NCBI GenBank assembly: GCA_020725985.1
Contig: DYTM01000061.1
Span: 1-7,518 of the forward strand
DNA length: 7,518 bases
Origin: Methanomassiliicoccus sp.
Lineage (GTDB): Archaea; Thermoplasmatota; Thermoplasmata; Methanomassiliicoccales; JACIVX01
Direction of reading: 5' to 3'
Shown piece after piece: positions 1 to 4,439 of this stretch. The notes under the pieces are model-generated. The model was not told the origin of the DNA, ran no database searches, and saw nothing but the letters and a program-made list of their open reading frames with translations. The translations under genes and the position numbers were made by a program. Position 1 is the first letter of the stretch; every line of letters begins with the position of its first letter.

Positions 1-488
1 ATGAGGAGTGAGTCGATGAAGAGCTTGAGCACCGTCTCGAGCTCGCTCGTCTCCCCGAGAATGACGCAGTCGTTCAGAACGGTCGCGATCCGCGTGGTAT
101 TCTCGAGGTTGCTGTGGACGACCAGGCTTGCGTTGACGAATGCCTCAACCAGGAACGAGTCCTTGATGAGGGAGGAGGTGAGGTTGCACCGTTCGAATAT
201 ACATCCTGTGGCGATGACATCCGTCAGGTTGGTTCCGACGAATCGGAGGTCGTGGACGGTTGCGTTGGTGAGGTTTCCTCCGACCACGATCAGGCTGGTG
301 TTCAGCTCGAGATCGAGCGGCTCCTTCGCCGGCGGGGCCGCGAACATCGTCATCGGAACGAGGTAGACGACCGGCATGAGGATCGCCATGACGAGCGGCA
401 TGAGGATGAGGCTGAAGATGATGTATTTGTTCGTCTTGAACTCTGATAGATCCTTCTTGGCGACGATCCAGGCCTTCTCGATCCTCAT
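1..488 (-). CDS. ABC-2 type exporter permease, N-terminal part (cut by window edge)
   Basis: Membrane subunit of an ABC exporter, the presumed partner of the ATPase encoded just upstream; substrate unknown. The frame is open from an ATG at 488 to the window edge (162 codons). Its ATG overlaps the ATPase stop as ATGA, so the two are probably translationally coupled. Residues 1-22 are a basic cytoplasmic start, typical of NatB-like ABC-2 permeases. Residues 23-47 form one hydrophobic membrane helix (FSLILMPLVMAILMPVVYLV). Residues 50-150 should be the large extracytoplasmic loop between helices 1 and 2. In this loop a hydrophobic residue recurs every five positions (68, 73, 78 ... 128, then 138, 143) with small residues two before it (A, T, V, C, S), which is the pentapeptide-repeat pattern. 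The loop also has seven N-x-S/T sequons (N63, N72, N75, N87, N102, N119, N130). The remaining helices lie off the window. The exporter-permease call is firm; the repeat is seen directly. Confidence 0.85.
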   Translation of the reverse strand, partial: MRIEKAWIVAKKDLSEFKTNKYIIFSLILMPLVMAILMPVVYLVPMTMFAAPPAKEPLDLELNTSLIVVGGNLTNATVHDLRFVGTNLTDVIATGCIFERCNLTSSLIKDSFLVEAFVNASLVVHSNLENTTRIATVLNDCVILGETSELETVLKLFIDSLL

Positions 489-1408
489 CCCTTGCCTCCG
501 ATCAGCTTCAGATAGACCTCCTCGAGCCCCCGCCTCAGTTCCGAGACGAACTCCACCTCCGCCCCCATCGACGCGAGCGTCCGGACGATGACGGGGTTGT
601 CCCTTTCTGGGTCCGTCAGGTCGATCAGGACCTTGCCGTTCTCGATGCGGAGAGAGCGGACCTGGGGGAGGGATTCGAGCGCCCTGACGAACTCGGGCCT
701 CGCCTCCCTCAGCTGCACGATCGTCGTCCGGCCCCAAAACCTCCGGGAGAGGTCCTCCGGTGATCCAGTAGCCAGGAGCCTCGTCTGAATGACCCCGATC
801 CTGTCGCAAAGCCTCTCCGCCTCGTCGAGGTTGTGGGTGTTGAGGAATATTGTCCGGCCTTCCTTCTTCAGGTCAAGGAGGTAGTTGCGGACTGTCATCG
901 AGGCCTGGGGATCGAGGCCTGCGGTCGGCTCGTCGAGGAACAGGTAGGCGGGCTCGTGCACAAGCGCCCTCGCAATCGCGATCTTCTGCTTCATCCCCTT
1001 CGAGAACTTGGCGACCTGGTCGTCCCTTCTGTCCCAGACCTCAAGGGCGGTGAGGAGGTCCTTGATCCTCCTCTCCCTTTCCTCCCTCGGGATGCCGTAG
1101 AGCTGAGCGTAGAAGTCGAGGTTCCTGTAGGCACTGAGTGACTCGTAGAGCCCGGGCGTCTCAGGCAGGAGGCCGATCATCCCCCTGATCCTAATCCTGT
1201 CTTTAGGATTGGCGATGTCCAGGCCGTCGACGAACGCGGATCCCCTCGTCGGGTTGATGAGGCAGCAGAGCATCCGGACGGTCGTCGTCTTCCCCGCCCC
1301 ATTCGGCCCGATGAATCCGAAGACCTCACCCTCCCTGACGGTCATGGTAAGGTTCTCGACTGCGACGATGTCCTTGAACTGCCTCGTCAGATCCACTGTC
1401 TCGATCAT
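485..1408 (-). CDS. ABC transporter ATP-binding protein (NatA/CcmA-like, ABC-2 exporter type)
   Basis: Cytoplasmic ATPase that drives the adjacent permease. The 307 residues contain every nucleotide-binding motif in order: Walker A GPNGAGKT (34-41), Q-loop region LLPETPGLYE (80-89), signature FSKGMKQKIAIARAL (135-149), Walker B YLFLDEP (155-161), D-loop AGLDP (163-167) and H-loop histidine in LNTHNLDEA (H192). The Q-loop position carries glutamate instead of glutamine, which is common in this exporter subfamily. Residues 225-307 form the C-terminal accessory domain usual for DrrA/NatA-type ATPases of about 300 residues. The ATG at 1408 is chosen because the protein then begins MIETVDLTRQF, where family members start. 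An in-frame start 22 codons upstream (1474) would add residues with no family character. No good Shine-Dalgarno precedes 1408, and no convincing TATA box lies at the leaderless distance. The substrate (drug, ion or lipid) cannot be read from the sequence. Confidence 0.93.
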   Translation of the reverse strand: MIETVDLTRQFKDIVAVENLTMTVREGEVFGFIGPNGAGKTTTVRMLCCLINPTRGSAFVDGLDIANPKDRIRIRGMIGLLPETPGLYESLSAYRNLDFYAQLYGIPREERERRIKDLLTALEVWDRRDDQVAKFSKGMKQKIAIARALVHEPAYLFLDEPTAGLDPQASMTVRNYLLDLKKEGRTIFLNTHNLDEAERLCDRIGVIQTRLLATGSPEDLSRRFWGRTTIVQLREARPEFVRALESLPQVRSLRIENGKVLIDLTDPERDNPVIVRTLASMGAEVEFVSELRRGLEEVYLKLIGGKG

Positions 1409-1647
1409 CAGGGCCAACCGTCCATGACAGCAAGTCCTGGGCCTCTGATCCTCGAAGGTCCCTTGCCCGGACAACCCGTTGTGGCAGAGGAATAGGCAAA
1501 CACCGTGAAGAACGTTCCTGCGGGGATTCGTCGCCTGCCAATCTGTGCGCGAAGAATTGTTGGAGCGCGACGAGCCATCATCACCGAAACGCCAACGGCT
1601 GTCGGCATGACAATCGAAGCGGCAAAAGTGACCTCCCAGTCGTACAG

Positions 1648-1668
1648 ACCCACCCGGAGCGGGTGGGT
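1648..1668. other. GC-rich perfect hairpin in the exporter leader/intergenic DNA
   Basis: ACCCACCCG at 1648-1656 is exactly complementary to CGGGTGGGT at 1660-1668, with a three-base GAG loop: nine paired bases, eight of them in a C/G-dominated run. No T-run follows on either strand, so a terminator is unlikely. It could be a structured leader element of a transcript toward the ATPase or a protein-binding site. Confidence 0.6.
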
Positions 1669-1748
1669 GGGCGCATGAATGCAGGCTGCAGCGCCTATCG
1701 ATTCCGTAGAGATGACATCGTGCCTGCCCACGACCGCCACCGGTAAGC

Positions 1749-1757
1749 TTAATAAAG
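1749..1757 (+). promoter_or_regulatory. TATA-like element for the PH-domain gene (possibly bidirectional)
   Basis: TTAATAAAG lies about 55 bp ahead of the chosen start. An archaeal transcript would begin near 1778, leaving a leader of about 30 nt that contains the strong ribosome site at 1798. The reverse complement, CTTTATTAA, is also TATA-like and points toward the exporter genes. Confidence 0.45.
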
Positions 1758-1797
1758 GTAAAGCTCTCTAGGCTTTTCGGACGAGTTGAAGAGCCCT

Positions 1798-1804
1798 GGA
1801 GGTG
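1798..1804 (+). promoter_or_regulatory. Ribosome binding site deciding a TTG start
   Basis: GGAGGTG matches the anti-Shine-Dalgarno end of 16S rRNA over seven bases and is followed five bases later by an in-frame TTG at 1810. This favours 1810 over the upstream in-frame TTG at 1786, which would put the ribosome site inside the coding region. Confidence 0.75.
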
Positions 1805-1809
1805 TGGCT

Positions 1810-2217
1810 TTGCCAGAAATAAAAGGAAATTGGTTCAAGTACATGATGGACAGAGACCAGGAGTGGCTTCTCAAGGAGCTTTTGAAACCTGGAGAACAGG
1901 TTCTGCACAAGATCACTGATTGCAGAATAAAGGACATATATCCAGGCAAGACCCATAGATCACCGGTCGGTGTGTTTGTCGCCACGGACAAAAGGGTCAT
2001 CTTCTGCATACCGAAGATATCCGGGGAATTCCAAGTAGAGGATTTCACTTACGATCAGGTCGCGTCCGTGGGAATCTGCAAGACTCCATACTTCAGCGGA
2101 TGCGTCGATTTCCTCGCGGGGGATGTCAAGAAGACTGTGTTCTGGATAAACCCCAAGTCAGACGCTGAGGAAATGATAAGGGTCATACGTGATCGCGTCA
2201 AGATGCTGAAGAGCTAG
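1810..2217 (+). CDS. Stand-alone bacterial-type PH-domain protein (YokE-like/bPH_3)
   Basis: A small soluble protein of 135 residues whose body is one bacterial-type pleckstrin-homology domain. The N-terminal ~28 residues (EIKGNWFKYMMDRDQEWL) look helical. From residue 29 comes the usual order: GEQVLHKITDCRIKD (first strands), GVFVATDKRVIFCI (the family's T-D-K-R-h-h-F motif), FTYDQVASVGIC (the F-x-Y-D-x-h-x-S-h motif), a strand pair ending CVDFLAGDVKKTVFWI, and the closing helix KSDAEEMIRVIRDRV. There is no signal peptide or membrane segment. In bacteria these domains occur alone or attached to other modules; their ligand is mostly unknown, so no biochemical role is assigned. The gene stands alone and divergent from the exporter. 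Its codons use more ATA, AGA and AGG than its neighbours. The start is TTG 1810 after GGAGGTG. The domain call is confident; the function is not known. Confidence 0.75.
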   Translation: MPEIKGNWFKYMMDRDQEWLLKELLKPGEQVLHKITDCRIKDIYPGKTHRSPVGVFVATDKRVIFCIPKISGEFQVEDFTYDQVASVGICKTPYFSGCVDFLAGDVKKTVFWINPKSDAEEMIRVIRDRVKMLKS

Positions 2218-2340
2218 CGTTGAATCCCAATAGGACAGATGAGTAAAGGCACGAGCTCATACTGACCCGCATGCTCAGACTCGCAAGAACGCAAATCTAG
2301 TCACCTCAGCGGATTGCTCTCTTTTCGTGAACGCATCGAT

Positions 2341-2472
2341 CTAGCTCCTCGGGGATTCGATGGATATGAGGTTATCGAAGGAGTCGTAGAACCTCCTCGC
2401 CTTCTTGTGAATGATCTTCAACTGTCGGCCGCCCACACTGCCTAAGCCGAAGGTCGTGACTCGTCTTCCCAT
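2341..2472 (-). CDS. Possible small basic protein of 43 residues, or remnant of a larger gene
   Basis: On the minus strand an ATG at 2472 opens a 43-codon frame ending TAG at 2341. It reads MGRRVTTFGLGSVGGRQLK, then a basic, aromatic, amphipathic stretch (HKKARRFYDSFDNLISIES). The protein-like composition and alternation of charged and hydrophobic residues stand out against every other frame here. Against it: there is no clear Shine-Dalgarno, an in-frame TGA lies five codons upstream of the ATG, and no TATA box was recognised. It may therefore be the 3' end of a decayed gene. I do not recognise a family. It lies between the channel gene's terminator and the 3' end of the PH-domain gene. Confidence 0.3.
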   Translation of the reverse strand: MGRRVTTFGLGSVGGRQLKIIHKKARRFYDSFDNLISIESPRS

Positions 2473-2562
2473 AAGATCGACCGATCATCATCGTCCCTCT
2501 GAAGTTGATGGGAGGATGACAGGGGTGAATCCGAGTGGTCTGATCTCGTCCTCCCGTATCGT

Positions 2563-2581
2563 CGAGAGGCACGTCCTCTCG
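2563..2581. other. Seven-bp hairpin
   Basis: CGAGAGG (2563-2569) pairs exactly with CCTCTCG (2575-2581) across a five-base loop. It is not followed by a T-run on either strand, so it is not called a terminator; its role is unknown. Confidence 0.4.
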
Positions 2582-2697
2582 AATCATCTGCCATCACGCC
2601 ATCAAGAATCCCGGCCCCTCCTGATGGTTGCAGAAGCCGAGAGAGGAGGGGGATGACTCAATCCCTCTGCTGACGGTCTGACAACTCTCAATCAACA

Positions 2698-2732
2698 AGA
2701 AAAATGTCAAAAATATGGAAAAAGGAAAAGGA
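2698..2732 (-). terminator. T-run terminator of the AmiS/UreI-like gene
   Basis: Read on the minus strand, the first 50 bases after the channel gene's stop contain successive T-tracts (TTTTCCTTTTT, ATATTTTTG, CATTTTTC) without a required hairpin. Clustered T-tracts just after the stop codon are how archaeal transcription commonly ends. This supports a monocistronic channel transcript. Confidence 0.75.
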
Positions 2733-2745
2733 TTTCGGTTGGTCT

Positions 2746-3306
2746 CTACCAGATCCAGCCCATTCCCAGCGACAGGCTAGCGAAGAGCAGCGAGAACAAC
2801 CCGCAAGCCACGATCAGCCACGCGCCGAGGAACTTCAGTATGGGCCACTTGGTCAGGTTGGCTGCTGCTGTTGCGAACAGCGCAACAACCCATGTGAAGT
2901 TCATTACCTGCCAGAAGTTACTTCCCCAGAAGTACCACTGGAAGAACAGCGCGGTCAGGCCGAAGTACAGAGCTAACCAGCCCTGGCTCCTACCATCCCA
3001 GCCATTGTACGCATGGAAACCAAACGACGTCAATACCAGGCCGTAGATAATGGGGCATATCACGAACAGCGCGGCGGTAGTGGGCACGCCGACCGGTCCA
3101 CCTTCTATGATGGAGTTCGACGGGGCATAAATCGCCAGGCTGATAAACGAGGCCAATGTAGCCGATAGTCCACCCATTGCTACGACGAAACCTGCGCCCT
3201 TTCCGTCAGCTCTCCCGAGGCACAACCAACCCCCGACAAAACAGGAGATACCGCAAAACCACATAACGCAGGTTATGGGTACTAACATGTTCAATACTTC
3301 TGCCAT
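2746..3306 (-). CDS. Six-helix AmiS/UreI-type channel (urea or short-chain amide family), divergent
   Basis: An integral membrane protein of 186 residues, close to the 195 of H. pylori UreI. Six hydrophobic segments lie at about 6-28, 39-60, 74-96, 108-127, 131-150 and 156-178. Family hallmarks are the GGL turn in helix 2 (45-47), the N-x-x-D-x-R-x-x-G-W segment after helix 3 (101-110) and a Trp-rich fifth helix (W132, W139). Members pass urea or small amides passively through a hexameric pore. By eye against UreI as I remember it, helix-6 Glu177 becomes Cys168 and Trp153 becomes Phe143, while Trp149 is kept as Trp139. The periplasmic loops are short and lack the histidines that gate UreI, so acid gating is unlikely. 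No urease or amidase gene is nearby. Upstream are a GGAGG site, a palindrome and a clean TATA box; downstream is a T-run terminator, so this is a single-gene unit under apparent control. The acetate-uptake family SatP is an alternative fold relative, but its NPAPLGL motif is absent. Confidence 0.7.
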   Translation of the reverse strand: MAEVLNMLVPITCVMWFCGISCFVGGWLCLGRADGKGAGFVVAMGGLSATLASFISLAIYAPSNSIIEGGPVGVPTTAALFVICPIIYGLVLTSFGFHAYNGWDGRSQGWLALYFGLTALFFQWYFWGSNFWQVMNFTWVVALFATAAANLTKWPILKFLGAWLIVACGLFSLLFASLSLGMGWIW

Positions 3307-3313
3307 TTATTTT

Positions 3314-3318
3314 CCTCC
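3314..3318 (-). promoter_or_regulatory. Ribosome binding site of the AmiS/UreI-like gene
   Basis: On the minus strand AAAGGAGGAAAATAAATG gives a GGAGG core seven bases ahead of the ATG at 3306. This is strong support for that start. Confidence 0.85.
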
Positions 3319-3336
3319 TTTCACACTTTTTTCCCC

Positions 3337-3353
3337 CACACTTCAGAAGTGTG
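3337..3353. promoter_or_regulatory. Perfect 17-bp palindrome, likely repressor operator
   Basis: CACACTTC, one central base, GAAGTGTG: two eight-base arms in perfect inverted repeat. It lies between the TATA box (3377-3384) and the ribosome site (3314-3318), just downstream of the expected transcript start near 3355. An extra copy of the half-site, CACACTT, occurs at 3322-3328. A dimeric regulator bound here would block initiation or elongation of the channel gene. The arms could also form a short hairpin in the 5' leader. Confidence 0.6.
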
Positions 3354-3376
3354 CTTGTCCTAGTATTCAAAAGCGA

Positions 3377-3384
3377 ATATATAG
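3377..3384 (-). promoter_or_regulatory. Archaeal TATA box with upstream purine BRE for the AmiS/UreI-like gene
   Basis: The minus strand reads GGAAAAGTCTATATATTCG: a purine-rich TFB-recognition stretch followed directly by CTATATAT. Initiation about 25 bases downstream falls near 3355 and gives a leader of about 50 nt carrying the palindrome and the GGAGG site. Confidence 0.75.
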
Positions 3385-3386
3385 AC

Positions 3387-3737
3387 TTTTCCAACCTGAC
3401 CACTCGAATTCACTAGGAAAGAAGTCATCCAGGCATTCAAGGTCACCGACTCATCGTACGTTGAACGAATTCAAATTACCTCTTGAGAACGGATCGGCCA
3501 TTCTTGTTTGGACCTGCAATTGTGTCATCTCGAAGGGATTTCCTGCAAATTTCAACCTTGTCGCCGATCTTGATTGACCATCGGGAACCGTGCCTTCTAG
3601 ACTACAGTTGAACACTACGATAGGGCATTTGAAAGTCGACGATCGGAATCCCCGAGTTCGATTCTCACCGCTAGCGTTGAATGAGGAGCCCAATCCTCTT
3701 CCATTCCCGCCTCGATGGACCCAGCCTTCGACCGTCC
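3387..3737. other. AT-richer intergenic region without a recognisable gene
   Basis: A 351-bp gap between the channel promoter and the end of the PRC-barrel gene. Frames of up to about 100 codons exist on both strands but lack ribosome sites and protein-like composition. Positions 3651-3676 resemble a tRNA T-arm (GAGTTCGATTCTC followed by an acceptor-like tail), but the outer T-stem pairs fail and no matching 5' half is present. No T-run terminator is evident just after the PRC-barrel stop. Confidence 0.45.
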
Positions 3738-4325
3738 TCACTTCTTCGCAGCCGGCTTCTTCTCGAGGAAGTCCCTCAGCTCCTCGTGGTCGATCCTGAG
3801 CATGATCATGTCCCCTATCGTCTTGATGTCGGTCGTCAGCACCCTGATGGTGGGGGTGGTGAGCAAGGGCTTCTTCACGTTCAGATCATCGATCGCGGAC
3901 TTGTCCAACTTAACCTCGATGTAAGGGACGGTCCATCCTTTGTCCGGGGAGAAGAGGATGTTCTCCGCAAACCCTATCTGCCTCGCCCTCCGGCAGATGA
4001 CCCTCTTCCCTATCACGTCAGCGGCGGTCGTGACGACGCTTGCCCCTTCGATTGCGACCTCCTTCAGGTCGGACAAGTTCGCCTTCAGAGTGAGCGTGTC
4101 CGATATCGAGTCCACCGACTCGGTCTTGATATAGAGCTTCGCGTACCCGAGCAGCGGCTTCTTCACCCCGACCGCCTCCTCGACTCCCTTCTTCAGCGCG
4201 ATCCTCAGCGCGGGGATCATCCAGTCCTCGACGTCCACCGCCATCCCTTCCACTTCCCCGGCGACTCTGGCGTCGGCGCTGATGACCTCCAGTGCCAATA
4301 TGTCCTCCATCTTGAGCATTCCCAT
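3738..4325 (-). CDS. Tandem PRC-barrel domain protein
   Basis: A cytoplasmic protein of 195 residues made of two related PRC-barrel modules. The first spans about 9-90 (ALEVISADARVAGEVEG, the h-h-s-x-D-x-x-x-h-G-x-V pattern), the second about 103-188 (VIGKRVICRRARQIGFAEN). Each has the linker VKKPLL (54-59 and 150-155, 96 residues apart) followed by a strand-rich stretch and an acidic/hydrophobic ending (NLSDLKEV; HEELRDFL). The tail KKPAAKK is lysine-rich. PRC-barrels are small beta-barrels found in photosynthetic reaction-centre H subunits, RimM and many archaeal proteins of unknown role; no catalytic residues are expected. Start: a TATA-like TTTTAAT at 4352-4358 puts the transcript start near 4330, so the ATG at 4325 would be almost leaderless. 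A TTG at 4349 extends the frame by eight codons, and the ATG at 4319 is a further option. No co-transcribed partner is evident. Confidence 0.72.
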   Translation of the reverse strand: MGMLKMEDILALEVISADARVAGEVEGMAVDVEDWMIPALRIALKKGVEEAVGVKKPLLGYAKLYIKTESVDSISDTLTLKANLSDLKEVAIEGASVVTTAADVIGKRVICRRARQIGFAENILFSPDKGWTVPYIEVKLDKSAIDDLNVKKPLLTTPTIRVLTTDIKTIGDMIMLRIDHEELRDFLEKKPAAKK

Positions 4326-4351
4326 ACCCTGGTACTCAACCTCCTTCAACG

Positions 4352-4358
4352 ATTAAAA
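4352..4358 (-). promoter_or_regulatory. TATA-like box for the PRC-barrel gene
   Basis: The minus strand reads AAAAGAGTTTTAATCG. Initiation about 25 bases downstream falls at 4328-4331, three to six bases ahead of the ATG at 4325, fitting a near-leaderless mRNA. If correct, the upstream TTG at 4349 is not in the transcript, and the GGAGGT inside that extension is coincidental. Confidence 0.5.
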
Positions 4359-4439
4359 CTCTTTTCGTCTATCGCGCTCATGCCTCGGAGGGAAGAGGAG
4401 GTCGGATAGGATATCAGGAGACGAGCAAGGTCGGCGGCT

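Larger units (their letters stand above)
1409..1785. other. Divergent intergenic region between ABC ATPase and PH-domain gene
   Basis: This 377-bp gap separates the minus-strand ATPase from the plus-strand PH-domain gene. It holds a strong hairpin (1648-1668) and a near-symmetric TATA-like element (1749-1757) that could serve either strand. A minus-strand frame stays open from a GTG at 1740 to a stop that abuts the ATPase ATG (TGATG), giving 110 residues. Its composition resembles no protein I know, and the minus-strand TATA would place the transcript start downstream of that GTG, so I do not call it a gene. If transcription of the exporter starts near 1730, the exporter mRNA has a long structured leader. 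Confidence 0.5.
2218..2745. other. Gene-poor region downstream of the PH-domain and channel genes
   Basis: A 528-bp stretch where the plus-strand PH-domain gene and the minus-strand channel gene converge. It contains one possible minus-strand 43-residue ORF (2341-2472), a seven-bp hairpin (2563-2581) and the T-run terminator of the channel gene (2698-2732). The other open frames have composition unlike protein. No tRNA-like fold or repeat array was found, and no T-run terminator is visible directly behind the PH-domain gene. Confidence 0.5.

Noticed and set aside
1410..1474. Upstream start extending the ABC ATPase by 22 residues
   Set aside because: The extension (MSGQGTFEDQRPRTCC...) is unlike the start of any ABC exporter ATPase, whereas the ATG at 1408 gives the normal family beginning.
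1648..1668. Intrinsic terminator
   Set aside because: The hairpin is strong but no T-run follows on either strand, and archaeal termination relies on T-tracts.
1408..1740. Open minus-strand frame of 110 codons (GTG start) ending TGATG at the ATPase start
   Set aside because: No ribosome site, no recognisable family and uneven composition; the only TATA-like element upstream would start transcription inside the frame. Kept only as a note on the leader.
3589..3676. Possible complete tRNA gene on the plus strand
   Set aside because: Only the T-loop looks right. No GCTAGCG-like 5' acceptor strand, no D-arm signature and no paired anticodon stem could be found, even allowing a long variable arm.
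3451..3741. Minus-strand frame of 96 codons between the channel and PRC-barrel genes
   Set aside because: Overlaps the end of the PRC-barrel gene, has no ribosome site, and part of its translation is what an antisense tRNA T-arm-like sequence yields. It looks spurious.
3681..4409. Long plus-strand open frame antisense to the PRC-barrel gene
   Set aside because: It is a mirror of the GC-rich coding strand; its translation is rich in Arg, His, Pro and Asp without family character, while the opposite strand encodes a clear two-domain protein.
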